NCBI GenBank assembly: GCA_964541895.1
Contig: CAZISM010000009.1
Coordinates: 1 to 64,000 of the forward strand
Length of the DNA stretch: 64,000 nucleotides
Direction: 5' to 3'
From: CAZISM01 sp964541895
GTDB lineage: Bacteria > Zhuqueibacterota > Zhuqueibacteria > Residuimicrobiales > Residuimicrobiaceae
Shown here: positions 51,135 through 60,842 of the stretch, piece after piece
Position numbering within the stretch: position 1 is the stretch's first letter
Layout: each line of letters opens with the position of its first letter
The notes under the pieces: generated by a model
Seen by the model: only the letters and a program-made list of their open reading frames with translations
Database searches by the model: none
Told to the model about the DNA's origin: nothing
Translations under genes and position numbers: made by a program

Positions 51135-52559
51135 CTAGCCACTGATATGCATGTTACTACCACCAATTTGGCGATTTTGCGAAAAACTTTTTTGACTTTT
51201 TATATACGCCAGGATGCCATAAAGAAGAAAGATGATGCCAAGTCCCAGAAACCAAATGCCATACTCGAGAAAGATTTCGTTATACCCCTGCAGGCGAGGG
51301 ACCATATAAAGCATATAAATTCCCGTACATATCATAAAGATATGTCCCAAGAATGTGACAGTGGTCGCAATAAAGATATAATAATTTTTGGTAAAAAACA
51401 AAAGAAATATCCAAAAAATCCAAGAAAAAATTTGCGGCATGGACAGGTTTCTAAAATAGTACCAGAGCGTGGTCCAGGGCCGCAGCCAGGTGGGAAACGA
51501 GTTCTGCGGCCGGTCGCGCAACACCAGCACCTGAATGTTGTCCTGTTGGCGGTTGCGCAGGACATCAAGAACCGCTTCCTGTTTTTGCGCCTGGGCCATC
51601 TGCCGCCATCCCGGGATATGGAAAGCGGTCCAGGATTGGCAGATATTGCCATAGCCGTGATAATCACAGGCCGATACCATGGTCAGGCCGCGTTCGCGGC
51701 AGCTCTGAATGACCTGTGACGACAGCGGTTCAGGATAAAAAGCCCCGTCGGCCTGGTTGACGATTTCGCAGCCGTCGGCGCCGGCGTCGAGATAATAGGC
51801 CAGGGGTTTGGTATTCCGCGCCGGTGTAAACCAATGGGCGACGATGGCAACGCCGTTTTGCGCATGGGCCGAATCGATGGCGGTTTTGTCAGGAAAATTT
51901 TTGGTGTTAAAGACGCGCTTCAAACCGAGCAGGAGGATGTGGTTGCTGCCGGAGTATTCCTGGCCGGGCAATACCACGGGTTGGTCCGCAATCTCCCGGC
52001 TGCGTTGTTTCTGCACCAGTTCCAGCGTCTTGTTGTGATGGTTGTGCTCTGTGAGAAAAAAGGCATCAAACTGCTGGTATTTGTGCCATGCGATCAATCC
52101 TTGTGGCGAGATCAGGCCGTCGTGGCTGTAATAGCTGTGGCTGTGCACATTGACCAGCACCGTGTTCTCATGATGATTCACGATTACATCGCCGGGCAGC
52201 GGCGCAAAAATGACCACCAGCAGCAGGCTGATCAGCAGCGAGATGTAGAGCGGCACTTTTTTCAGCCATGCCAGGAGTGTGACTGCTTTGAAGCCCTTTC
52301 GCCACAGCGACGCCAGCAGCAGGCCGCCGATGATCCATAAAAACGCAGCCAGGTACAATTTAAGGGGTGCCGGGGAGCGCATGAGAAAGATCAACGGTCC
52401 GGCAAGCGGTTCAAACAGGACCCGCCAGGTGGAGACCTTTACGGCATACCCTTCTGCCGGCAGCTGGGTGACCGCGTCGATGATACGGGATGGAAATGGA
52501 AATAACAGCACGACAACGAAAAAGAGTCCCAGGATGAGCGTCAGTTTCAGCCATGACAT
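51135..52559 (-). CDS. Membrane-anchored PHP-domain protein
   Basis: This 474-residue protein has four N-terminal membrane segments (residues about 5-20, 50-62, 68-86 and 104-120). A central PHP-type metal-dependent domain follows, with the metal ligands in VNVHSHSYYSHDG (residues 136-148) and FFLTEHNHHN (about 168). GVAIVAHWF (about 232) and ACDYHGYG (about 285) are further ligand segments. Three or four more membrane helices come at the end (IFSWIFWIFLLFFT and later). PHP domains hydrolyse phosphoesters, but the substrate of membrane-bound ones is mostly unknown. The His and Asp pattern is complete. It comes downstream of the thioredoxin gene in the same orientation. Confidence 0.82.
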   Translation of the reverse strand: MSWLKLTLILGLFFVVVLLFPFPSRIIDAVTQLPAEGYAVKVSTWRVLFEPLAGPLIFLMRSPAPLKLYLAAFLWIIGGLLLASLWRKGFKAVTLLAWLKKVPLYISLLISLLLVVIFAPLPGDVIVNHHENTVLVNVHSHSYYSHDGLISPQGLIAWHKYQQFDAFFLTEHNHHNKTLELVQKQRSREIADQPVVLPGQEYSGSNHILLLGLKRVFNTKNFPDKTAIDSAHAQNGVAIVAHWFTPARNTKPLAYYLDAGADGCEIVNQADGAFYPEPLSSQVIQSCRERGLTMVSACDYHGYGNICQSWTAFHIPGWRQMAQAQKQEAVLDVLRNRQQDNIQVLVLRDRPQNSFPTWLRPWTTLWYYFRNLSMPQIFSWIFWIFLLFFTKNYYIFIATTVTFLGHIFMICTGIYMLYMVPRLQGYNEIFLEYGIWFLGLGIIFLLYGILAYIKSQKSFSQNRQIGGSNMHISG

Positions 52560-52658
52560 AGGCGCTCCGAAGCAAAAATGGATAAAAAAACGTCTGCAGG
52601 CACAAAGCAGAACCCTGTACCTGCAGACGGATGGATTTCAAACCAGGAGAGGGGGGGT

Positions 52659-53168
52659 TCAGGACTTGGTCGTTTTGCAATTACCGCTTTTTTTAAAGTC
52701 TTCAAACGATACCTGCTTTTCATAGCATTTCTGATCGATATAGTTCAAAATGATGATAAACTCTTCCGGCGGCACATAGCCGGGAATCAGGGTTATGATC
52801 TGACCCTTGGCGTCCAGAAAAGCCAGCGAAGGATAGCCGGTAACGCCAAATGCCTGGGTGAACTCCGGGTTGGTATATTTTTTATTCTGATAGGTTACGG
52901 TCTCGTTCGCCGCCTCGGCATTCAGGCGTACTTTAACAAAACGCTGCTGCAGCTTTTGGCTTACTTGCGCTTCGCTAAAGGTCTTTTCATCCATTACTTT
53001 ACACCAATGACACCAATTGGTGTAAAAATCCACGAGCACGAACTTGTTCTCTTTGCCGGCTTTGGCCAGACCTTCGTTGAATTTGAGCCAGGTCGGGTCT
53101 GCCGCCTGGATAGGCGCGGTTGAGAGCAACACAATCGCCAGCAATAGCGATAACAGCAGATTTTTCAT
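52659..53168 (-). CDS. Secreted thioredoxin-fold protein (CHWC)
   Basis: This 169-residue protein has a signal peptide (MKNLLLSLLLAIVLLSTAPIQA). A thioredoxin domain of the DsbD-gamma/thioredoxin_7 type follows, with the redox pair Cys53-His-Trp-Cys56 in FYTNWCHWCKVMDEKTF and the cis-Pro loop VTGYPSLAFLDAKG. Near the end there are two further Cys (QKCYEK and GNCKTTKS). It acts in the periplasm as a disulphide reductase or isomerase. The start at 53168 has GAGGAT upstream. The longer frame reaching 53555 runs through the radical SAM gene's antisense-like frame and is not real. It follows that gene after 92 bases. Confidence 0.88.
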   Translation of the reverse strand: MKNLLLSLLLAIVLLSTAPIQAADPTWLKFNEGLAKAGKENKFVLVDFYTNWCHWCKVMDEKTFSEAQVSQKLQQRFVKVRLNAEAANETVTYQNKKYTNPEFTQAFGVTGYPSLAFLDAKGQIITLIPGYVPPEEFIIILNYIDQKCYEKQVSFEDFKKSGNCKTTKS

Positions 53169-53260
53169 GGGACGATCCTCAATATGGTAAGACTGGGTCA
53201 GCCGTTTGGAATTACCAATTAGATGCTTTTCGGCCGGAAAAGTTTCAGCCGGAGGATCGG

Positions 53261-54574
53261 CTAAATGCTGCAGGAGTGTCCCAATTTCACCATGACTTCG
53301 CGCGGTGGATTGAAATAGCCAAATCCGATCCAGGGGACGGCGCGGCGCACCCTGGCCATCCATTCGCCCATGCCGGAGGTCCGTCTGTTTTGCCCTGCCA
53401 GCCCCATGGCGGCCAGATACCATTCCGGATCGATGTTCAGGTTGCGCATCTGTATGTACTGAATACGATAACGCTTCACCAGCGCCAGCAGGGCGGTCCG
53501 TTCGTCGGCCCGGTCTGTCAAGCCGGGAAAGATGAAATAGTTGAGGGATATCCATTTTTTATGTTTGGCGGCCACGGCGATGGAAGCCAGAACATCGTCC
53601 ATGCCGTACCCTCTCGGTGAAAAATATTTCGTGTAAAGATCGGGTTGGGCGCTGTTGAGACTGACGCGCAAACTGTCCAGGCCGGCCCGGCACAGCTGTT
53701 CGACGATGTCAGGTCGACTGGCGTTGCTGTTCAGATTGATGATGCCCCGGTCGGTGCGCCGGCGAATGGCTTTTACCGCTTCGATCAGCAACTCTCCCTG
53801 CAGCAGGGGTTCGCCTTCACAACCCTGTCCGAAACTTGTCACCGCTCGCGGAGCATTCTGCAGGTGCGGTACGGTGTATTCAACGATTTCAGCAACGGTG
53901 GGGACAAAGGAGAGGCGATCCTGCGTGGATGGAATGCCGCTGTCCGTTTGTCTGGAAATGCAGCCGACACAGCTTGCGTTACAGGACGGGCTGGTGGGAA
54001 TCGGCGCTTCCCAGCGGCCCATGGCCCAGTTTTGAGCGGCCGGACAGTGGTAACGGCGCACGCAATTTTCCACCAGATGCGAGACCAGTCGATTACCGGG
54101 AAATTTTTTTAACAGCACCGTCGCCCGGCGTTTGATGGTGGCTTGGTTAAACTGGACAGGATCCTGACGTACATCCCGGTCAACGCGCACAGCCGGAACA
54201 TAAAATCCGCGCCCGGACCAGCCTACCGCCGTGTAGGCGAACAGGGGCAGCCGTCCGGCATCCGGCTGGGAGACGTAGGCGGCGCGGTACAGTTGTGTGT
54301 ACGCCGGTGCCAGAAAAGCGGCGACCGCATACACCGGCTGTCCGCCATACTGCGTCAGTGTGACCAGCCTTCGGCGAGACGGGTCGTATCCGAGCGGATG
54401 ACGCTGCGGCAATTCGAACAGGGTGCTGCCGTGCGGCAGCGCGATAAAATCGCTGCCTTTGGCCACCAGGCTGCGGTTGCCGCTCATGACCACGGTTTCC
54501 AGTTCCGGAATGTCAAAAACGTGACCCCGGCCGTCACTGACCACCAGTCGCGGTGTTGTAAGCAATGTTCGCAT
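53261..54574 (-). CDS. Radical SAM enzyme of unknown substrate
   Basis: This 437-residue protein has a canonical radical SAM cluster motif CxxxCxxC at Cys198, Cys202 and Cys205 (SPSCNASCVGCISRQ). GQGCEGEPLLQ follows as the SAM-binding 'GGEP'-like part, then INLNSNASRPDIVEQLCRAGLDSLRVSLNSAQPDLY, the later barrel strands. An unusually long N-terminal extension of about 190 residues precedes the barrel and contains two further Cys (171 and 177). The end GHSCSI has one more. The family is known only as uncharacterised radical SAM proteins. The gene runs divergently from the beta-helix T9SS gene at 54792 and upstream of the thioredoxin-like gene. Confidence 0.85.
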   Translation of the reverse strand: MRTLLTTPRLVVSDGRGHVFDIPELETVVMSGNRSLVAKGSDFIALPHGSTLFELPQRHPLGYDPSRRRLVTLTQYGGQPVYAVAAFLAPAYTQLYRAAYVSQPDAGRLPLFAYTAVGWSGRGFYVPAVRVDRDVRQDPVQFNQATIKRRATVLLKKFPGNRLVSHLVENCVRRYHCPAAQNWAMGRWEAPIPTSPSCNASCVGCISRQTDSGIPSTQDRLSFVPTVAEIVEYTVPHLQNAPRAVTSFGQGCEGEPLLQGELLIEAVKAIRRRTDRGIINLNSNASRPDIVEQLCRAGLDSLRVSLNSAQPDLYTKYFSPRGYGMDDVLASIAVAAKHKKWISLNYFIFPGLTDRADERTALLALVKRYRIQYIQMRNLNIDPEWYLAAMGLAGQNRRTSGMGEWMARVRRAVPWIGFGYFNPPREVMVKLGHSCSI

Positions 54575-54791
54575 TCGCCAAAGTAGGAAATTTTTCGCTC
54601 TTTAACAAACAAAACAGAACACCAAAAAGCAAAAGTTTTGCTTGCAAGAGTGGGCCAGATATGTAAATTATAACATCTCTCCCTGCTTCAGGCGGCCCGG
54701 CTGCAATCTGCCAGAGGCCGACGAGAAACAGCATACCGGCGTTTATGCAGCAGGTTCGTCTTGCCGGTATATTAACAGAAAAAGGTATGTG

Positions 54792-57137
54792 ATGACACGA
54801 TTTTATACAAGCTTGCTGCTGTTCCTGGCCTGGTGCACCTGTGCCGTCGCGTCCACTTTTACCGTACTCACCACGGCAGATACCGGCCCGGGCTCTTTGC
54901 ATGCGGCGATCCAGGCGGCCGAAGATCACGCCGGACCCGATACGGTCGTGTTCGCAATCCCGGAGAGCGATGCCGGATTCGATGCCGGCAAAGGCGCCTG
55001 GAGAATAAACATCATCACGGCGTTGCCGGCATTTCTCGATGGCGGCACATTTGTCGATGGCAACAGCCAGACCCGATTCGGCGGAAATAAAAATGCTCAG
55101 GGCCCGGAAATTTGGCTGTTCGGACAAAATGCGCCGTTCGAAACTCCGGGCTTTACCATCCGCTCACCTTACAACAGGTTTACCGATTTGACCATCGGTG
55201 CGTTTCCTGGTTATCATTTCAGAATCATCGGCGCCGATGCCCATCACAATGTGATTCAGGGCTGCTATCTCGGTCTGGATCCCACGGGTCGATTCAGCTA
55301 TAAAATAGTAAAGAGCGAAGGTATCCGCCTGGACCAGGAAGCCCATCACAATGTTATCGGCGGTCCTGCAGCATATGAGCGTAATTTGATTTCCGGGATG
55401 TACGGTCGGGCGATCTATCTCGACAAAAGCCATTATAATATTATCCAGGGCAATTATATCGGCGTTAAAAAGAACGGGCTCGATCCGGCCGGCAATGGTT
55501 GGACCAATGTTTGGCAGGCGTATCCGACCGAACATCGACCCGATGCCCTGGAAGGGGTGTTCATCACCAACAGTTCACGCGGCAATCTGATCGGCGGACT
55601 CGAATCAGGATGTGGCAATGTCATCGCCGCCAATCTGCGCGCGGGTGTGCGGCTGGAGGCGACCGGCAGTGACAGCAATCGCATTATCGGCAACTATATC
55701 GGCGTAGCCGCGGACGGCGAAACCGCCATGGCAAACGGTGAAGCCGGCCTCTGGATTGCCAATATATCCACCGGCAGGGGACCGGCTTATAACATCATCG
55801 AAGGCAACGTGATCTCTGGCAATTTTTCGTCCGGCATACAAATGCGCTGGGGCGGTCATCATAACACCGTGTGCCGCAATCTCATCGGCTTGAACGCCGA
55901 CGGCAGCAGGGCTCTGCCCAATTCACATAACGGCATCTATTTTTTCGGCCGACCGGACAAAGGCTATCCGCAGTACAATGAAGTGGGGCCCGACAATGTG
56001 ATTCTGGCGGACGGGGAGGATTCGGCCAACGATCCCTGGGCTGCGGTGCGCATCGACGATCCAGAGTCCAGCTATAATCAGATTTTCAGTAATTATCTCG
56101 GTCGCAATGCCGACGGCACTGTGGTGAGCACACACAACAGCGGTGTCTACATGTCCAAAGGCGCTCATCACAACACCGTCGGCCCGAACAACACCATCAG
56201 CGGAAATCGCTACGGCGTCTGGATTCGGCACGACAGCACGGTATGCAATACCATCACCGCAAACCGCATTGCCGGCATGGAGGAAGCAGCTATCTTTTTG
56301 CAGGATGAGGCCAACAGCAACATACCGGCGCCTGAAATTGTCAGCGCCAGTCCTACTCTGGTTAGCGGCCGAACCATCGCTAACGGCATTGTGGAACTGT
56401 TCAGCGGGCCTCCGGGAGAGACAGATCAGTTCCTCGCGCAAGTAGATGCAGATACAGCCGGCAATTTTACATGGCAGGGTATGATGGGAGAGAGTTGGGT
56501 CACGGCGACGGTGCGGGACAGTGCCGGCAACAGCTCCATGCTGGCTCAAGGGAAATCGACGCCGGTGGAGCTGGCTCTTTTTCAGCTGCTGCGGCTGCCC
56601 GGCGGCCAGGTAAAGCTGGTCTGGGCCACGGCCACGGAGCAGAACAATCTCTGTTTTTATGTACGGCGCAGCGTGGATAGCACCGCATTTGTCACCATAG
56701 CCGTCGTAGCCGGTCACGGCACCAGCACTGAACCGCACGATTATGGGGCGGTCGATACGCCGCAGGGCGGACATACGATTCGTTACCAGCTGCTGCAGCA
56801 GGATCTGGACGGCCGTATGCGCCTGTTGGCCGAAGCTGACGTTGCCGCCCAACAGCCGAGCCAATTTGTTCTGCATCCGGCGTTCCCGAATCCGTTCAAT
56901 CAACGCACTACGCTGTCCTTTGAACTGCCTTCACAGCAGTTCTGTCGATTGCGCGTCTATAACGAGATCGGACAGTGTTGCGCCACCTTGCTGGACAGGG
57001 AGGTCGCTGCCGGATCACATCAACTGTGGTGGGACGCCAGAGCTGCAGATGGAACCCCTTTGCCCAGCGGGGTATACTGGGTCCTGCTGTCCGCCGGCGA
57101 CCGGCAGGAGCGAACCCAACTGCTGTTGCTCCGGTAG
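54792..57137 (+). CDS. Secreted right-handed beta-helix protein with T9SS domain
   Basis: This 781-residue protein has a signal peptide (MTRFYTSLLLFLAWCTCAVAS), then TFTVLTTADTGPGSLHAAIQAAE, the typical entry to bacterial beta-helix 'CSLREAI'-type proteins. About ten helix rungs follow, marked by repeats such as HNVIQGCYLGLDPTG, NIIQGNYIGVKKNG and NRIIGNYIGVAADG, out to about residue 510. A bacterial Ig-like or fn3-like linker comes next. The C-terminus is a T9SS sorting domain (HPAFPNPFNQRTTLSF ... LLLLR). The spaced N-I-I-x-G-N-x-I-G rungs look like a parallel beta-helix rather than an enzyme; carbohydrate binding or adhesion is possible. The start at 54792 has AAAGG upstream. Confidence 0.82.
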   Translation: MTRFYTSLLLFLAWCTCAVASTFTVLTTADTGPGSLHAAIQAAEDHAGPDTVVFAIPESDAGFDAGKGAWRINIITALPAFLDGGTFVDGNSQTRFGGNKNAQGPEIWLFGQNAPFETPGFTIRSPYNRFTDLTIGAFPGYHFRIIGADAHHNVIQGCYLGLDPTGRFSYKIVKSEGIRLDQEAHHNVIGGPAAYERNLISGMYGRAIYLDKSHYNIIQGNYIGVKKNGLDPAGNGWTNVWQAYPTEHRPDALEGVFITNSSRGNLIGGLESGCGNVIAANLRAGVRLEATGSDSNRIIGNYIGVAADGETAMANGEAGLWIANISTGRGPAYNIIEGNVISGNFSSGIQMRWGGHHNTVCRNLIGLNADGSRALPNSHNGIYFFGRPDKGYPQYNEVGPDNVILADGEDSANDPWAAVRIDDPESSYNQIFSNYLGRNADGTVVSTHNSGVYMSKGAHHNTVGPNNTISGNRYGVWIRHDSTVCNTITANRIAGMEEAAIFLQDEANSNIPAPEIVSASPTLVSGRTIANGIVELFSGPPGETDQFLAQVDADTAGNFTWQGMMGESWVTATVRDSAGNSSMLAQGKSTPVELALFQLLRLPGGQVKLVWATATEQNNLCFYVRRSVDSTAFVTIAVVAGHGTSTEPHDYGAVDTPQGGHTIRYQLLQQDLDGRMRLLAEADVAAQQPSQFVLHPAFPNPFNQRTTLSFELPSQQFCRLRVYNEIGQCCATLLDREVAAGSHQLWWDARAADGTPLPSGVYWVLLSAGDRQERTQLLLLR

Positions 57138-57169
57138 ACCACTTTCATTCATAAGAGAAGAATTTTTAT

Positions 57170-57920
57170 TCATGAGCGAAAACGCCGATTCAACCTTACC
57201 TAAACGACCGCATCACGCAGATGCCGCTCCGGGCACGCGCGTCAATCTGATGCGGGCGTTCACCAAAAAGGGCATTGCCTCGCGCACCCAGGCCCGCGAA
57301 TGGATCCTGCAGGGCCGCGTCCGCGTCAACGGCAAAGTGGAAAAGTTTGTCTATGCCTGGGTGGACCTGGAGCATGACGTCATTGCGCTCGACGATCAGC
57401 CGTTGGACCGCCTCTCGCAAAAGCTGTATATCCTCTTTCACAAACCCGTCGGCTATCTCACGGCGCGGGTGGATTTGCAGAAGCGGCCGACGGTCTATGA
57501 TCTGTTGCCTCCGTTCGCGACCTGGGTTTTCCCGGTCGGCCGCCTGGATATGGACAGCGAAGGACTGCTCATCCTCACCAACGACGGTCCGTTCGGCGAA
57601 TCGCTGTCCCATCCGGACAGCCACGTCGCCAAAACCTATCGTGTTCAGATCGACAAGCGATTACGGGACAAGGATCGAAGGCGATTGGAGAACGGCATCG
57701 ACCTGGGTGGGTACATTACCAGACCAGCGCAGGTGAAAGCGTTGCCGGGGGAGGAGGGAGCGCACTGGATTGAAATGATCATTCATGAAGGCAAAAATCG
57801 TCAGGTCCGTCGCATGTTAAGAGCGGTGGATTACCGCGTGCTTCGTTTGCTGCGCACACACATCGGTTCAGTCGCTCTCGCCGACCTGCCCGCCGGCCAA
57901 TGGCGCCATCTCACGCCGGC
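57170..57920 (+). CDS. RluB/RluE-type 16S/23S pseudouridine synthase, 3' end in the gap
   Basis: At least 250 residues are visible. An N-terminal extension precedes the S4 RNA-binding domain (VNLMRAFTKKGIASRTQAREWILQGRVRVNG). The pseudouridine synthase domain follows, with KPVGYLTARVDLQKRPTVYDLL and the catalytic Asp in FPVGRLDMDSEGLLILTNDG. The end EGKNRQVRRMLRAVDYRVLRLLRTHIGSVALADLPAGQWRHLTP is the usual C-terminus, so only a few residues and the stop should be hidden by N. It modifies uridine in rRNA. The ATG at 57170 follows AGAGAAGAA; the frame read from 56743 overlaps the previous gene and is not used. Confidence 0.92.
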
Positions 57921-58020
57921 NNNNNNNNNNNNNNNNNNNNNNNNNNNNNNNNNNNNNNNNNNNNNNNNNNNNNNNNNNNNNNNNNNNNNNNNNNNNNNNN
58001 NNNNNNNNNNNNNNNNNNNN
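57921..58020. other. Assembly gap (100 N) hiding two convergent gene ends
   Basis: The flanks do not share sequence. The pseudouridine synthase on the plus strand and the aldo/keto reductase on the minus strand both run into it. 100 N is a placeholder, so the true length is unknown. Confidence 0.9.
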
Positions 58021-58865
58021 TCTTCCGCCTGGCTCAGGCTGGTGACGCCTATGGTCATGCTGTCCACATGGCCGCTCTCGACCACCCACTTCAGGGACGC
58101 TTCCCGTTCTTCCGCTTTGGTGATCAAACCGCAGCCGTAAATTTTCATCCCGAGTACGCCCTTGCCGTTTTCGTGGGCCTGTTTAAGCACAGGCATAACT
58201 TTTTCCGGGGTATCGTCCATATTGGCGCCCTTGTTGTTGATGCGGCCGAGAATCACCTGCACCCAGGGATCCTGGCTGGCCGTTTTGAGCGCGTCGAGGT
58301 TGTGGCAGGAGACGCCGACGGCTTTGACCATGCCTTTGTCGACGGCCGCAGTCAGGTCGTCCCGCTGCTGCTGCAACCGCGCCGGCCAGTCGCCGGAGGT
58401 CATACAGTGCAGGAGCACGATATCGATGTAATCGGTGCCCAGTTCTTTTCTGAATCGATCCAGCGTTTGCGGTACCGGCGCCGGTGTCAACCATTCATTG
58501 GCCTGGGTCCAGATCTTGCTCATGATCACCACTTTATCGCGCGGTATTTTTTTCAGCAGCTCGCGAACAAAGATGTGCGAGCCATAGATGTCGGCGCAGT
58601 CGAGAAAGGTGATGCCGCGATCGTAGAGTTGAGCGGCCAGCTCGACAAACGCGTCGGTGCCGATGCGGGTTTGATCGGAAACCAGCTTCCAGCCACGGGT
58701 GCCGGTGCCGAAGGCCAGTTTGGATACGTGCAATCCCGTTTTGCCCAGCGTCACCGGCTTGACCTTGAGCACCTGCTGATCGGCGGCGAAGCTGCGGTGC
58801 ACCATCAGGCCGGCCATGCCGGCGGCCGTTCCTTGCATGAATTGACGTCGTGATAACCTGGTCAT
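58021..58865 (-). CDS. Tat-exported aldo/keto reductase (3' end in the gap)
   Basis: At least 281 residues are visible. The N-terminus has a twin-arginine motif (LSRRQFMQGTAAGMAGL), so the folded protein is probably exported by Tat, which is unusual for the cytoplasmic aldo/keto reductase family. The rest is a (beta/alpha)8 barrel: LGKTGLHVSKLAFGTGTRG, the catalytic Asp/Tyr region FLDCADIYG, VIMSKIWT (Lys) and VLLHCMTSG (His). IGVTSLSQAE leads into the gap. Oxidoreductases of this exported kind act in the periplasm on unknown sugars. The missing part is probably 30-50 residues, judged from family length. Confidence 0.85.
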
Positions 58866-58889
58866 TATTACCTCACCAAAACAGTTGCG

Positions 58890-58923
58890 AAAAAAATGTC
58901 GGACACCGACCGGTGTCCGACAT
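58890..58923 (-). terminator. Intrinsic terminator of the internally duplicated T9SS gene
   Basis: TGTCGGACACC (58897-58907) and GGTGTCCGACA (58912-58922) form an 11-bp stem with a four-base loop. On the minus strand it is followed by seven T (58896-58890). It begins 34 bases after the stop codon at 58957. Confidence 0.88.
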
Positions 58924-58956
58924 GATGTGAAACGCCTGCTTAGAAAATGCAGAGGA

Positions 58957-60819
58957 CTATTTGTTCATGATCAGTTTGATCGTTTGGGAACGGTCGGCTG
59001 TTTTCAATCGGCACAGATAGAGACCGCTGGGCAGAACCTGGCCGTCCGCACTTTGCCCGTTCCAGACCACCCGGTAGGAGCCGGCCTGCTGGCGGGCGTT
59101 GAGCAGTTCGGCCACGCGCTGGCCGATGGCGTTGTAAACCGTCAACTGTACCTGATCGTCTTTGGCCAGGTCGTAGCGGATCTGGGTGCCGGCGTTGAAC
59201 GGATTGGGGAAATTGGGGTGGAGCACGAACTGAGACGGCAGCGAAGAGGAGGCCAGTCGTTCCACCTTGGTATCGCCGCTTTCGGGTTTAGTCACCATGA
59301 TGTTGTCGAGCACCATCTGGTCTTTGGCATTGGCGTTGGTCGGGCTCATCAGACCGAACAGGGTGAAGGTGCCTTCAACGCGCGGTTTCGGATCGACGCC
59401 TTGCATCAGCCATTCCGCCGGCTCATCGGCCAGTTCGCCTTCCCACACTTTGGCTTTGAGATCGCCGCCGTTAAGATAAAATTTTACCCAGTAGGGCACG
59501 TCGATGGCAAAGGAATAAGCGCCTTGCGCGAACGCCGTATAGCCCGGGGGATTGAGAATGGCCAAATCGCCGGCATATTTGCCGATCAGCAGCTGGCCCT
59601 GCAACGGGCTGATGAACAGGGCATAGCCGGGCGATTCGGTGGGATCGGAATCCAGGCTGTCGCTGTCAAAGGTCATGCGGGTGCTGCAGAGAAAGAAGGA
59701 ACTGGTGAGCTTTTTGAAATTCACCTGGAAGGTGATCACCTGATTGGGATTGCTGTAATCGTTCTTTTTTATCGCCGCTCTGGTAGCCTCGCTGGGATCG
59801 CGTTCTGCATCCACAACAATAGCCGGGACGCCGTTGGTTTCCGCCAGCACCACGCCGATCATGCCGCCATAGCTGCCGGTCTGCATGAACAGACCGCCAT
59901 CGCGCTGTTCTACGATAGTGCCGGTGACATTGTCACGCTCGTCGTAATAAAACCAGCCTACGTTTTCGCGCGCAGCTATGTCGTTGTCGCTGAACGTGTC
60001 CTGCCAGAGATGATCACCCTCTTTATAGACGCTGACGTTGTCGATGATGACCTGATCCTTGGCATTAGCGTTGGATGGATTGAGCAGACCGAACAGGGTA
60101 AAGGTACCTTCCACGCGCGGATCCGGATCCGAGCCTTCCATCAGCCACTCTGTCGGTTCGTCGGTTATTTCACCTTCCCACAGCTTGGCCTTCATGTCGC
60201 CCTCGTTCAGGTACACCCGGACCCAATAGTTGACATCCAGGGCGAACGAATAGGCGCCTTGCGCCAGCGGGGTCCAGCCGGTCGGATTAAGAATGGCGAG
60301 ATCGCCCTGATATTTGCCGAGCATGAGCATGCCCTGCAGCGGGCTGACAAAGAGGGCATAACCCGGCGCTTCGGTGGGATCGGAATCCAGGCTGTCGCTG
60401 TCGAAGGTCATGCGGGTGGAGAGAACAAAGAACGAGCCGGTGATCTTTTTGAAATTGATCTGAAAGACGATGGATTGATTGGGATAGCTGTAATAATCTT
60501 TTTTGATGGCGGTTTTGGTCGAGTCCGTTAGCTTGCCGGTATCGGTGTATTTGATTTCAGGCACTCCGTTGGTTTCCGCCAGAACAGCCGCGAGCATGCC
60601 GGAATAGCTGCCGGTCTGCAGAAACATAGCGCCGTCGCGCTGTTCGACGATGGATCCGACCAAACCGTCGCTGGAGCTGTAATACTGCCAGGCCACATCT
60701 TTTTGCAGCTTGGCGTCTTCATCGCTAAAGGTATCCTGCCACAACAGCTGCCCCTGGCCCAAGGCCAAAAGAGGGATCATCAGGATGATAACAAATAGTA
60801 ACCGTTGTTTCCCTTGCAT
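58957..60819 (-). CDS. Secreted T9SS protein with two tandem lectin-like domains
   Basis: This 620-residue protein has a signal peptide, then two copies of a domain of about 243 residues (25-266 and 270-512). Both start LWQDTFSD and include IVEQRDG, QTGSY and AETNGVP. Both also include STRMTFDSDSLDSDPTE and RVEGTFTLFGL. The domain resembles concanavalin-like beta-sandwiches of surface proteins. The copies are offset by exactly 735 bases and are very alike in the DNA, which points to a recent duplication. A T9SS sorting domain (LHPNFPNPFNAGTQIRY ... KLIMNK) ends it. It is translated after the PorV/PorQ gene with 23 bases between, and a terminator follows. Confidence 0.85.
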   Translation of the reverse strand: MQGKQRLLFVIILMIPLLALGQGQLLWQDTFSDEDAKLQKDVAWQYYSSSDGLVGSIVEQRDGAMFLQTGSYSGMLAAVLAETNGVPEIKYTDTGKLTDSTKTAIKKDYYSYPNQSIVFQINFKKITGSFFVLSTRMTFDSDSLDSDPTEAPGYALFVSPLQGMLMLGKYQGDLAILNPTGWTPLAQGAYSFALDVNYWVRVYLNEGDMKAKLWEGEITDEPTEWLMEGSDPDPRVEGTFTLFGLLNPSNANAKDQVIIDNVSVYKEGDHLWQDTFSDNDIAARENVGWFYYDERDNVTGTIVEQRDGGLFMQTGSYGGMIGVVLAETNGVPAIVVDAERDPSEATRAAIKKNDYSNPNQVITFQVNFKKLTSSFFLCSTRMTFDSDSLDSDPTESPGYALFISPLQGQLLIGKYAGDLAILNPPGYTAFAQGAYSFAIDVPYWVKFYLNGGDLKAKVWEGELADEPAEWLMQGVDPKPRVEGTFTLFGLMSPTNANAKDQMVLDNIMVTKPESGDTKVERLASSSLPSQFVLHPNFPNPFNAGTQIRYDLAKDDQVQLTVYNAIGQRVAELLNARQQAGSYRVVWNGQSADGQVLPSGLYLCRLKTADRSQTIKLIMNK

Positions 60820-60842
60820 GTTAGGTTCCTCCTGTTAAGTGA

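Noticed and set aside
53169..53555. N-terminal extension of the thioredoxin-like protein
   Set aside because: It overlaps the radical SAM gene and would bury a clear signal peptide with its own ribosome binding site at 53168.
58885..60531. 548-codon open frame opposite the duplicated T9SS gene
   Set aside because: It mirrors the internal duplication of the real gene on the other strand, which explains its apparent repeats. No start signal.
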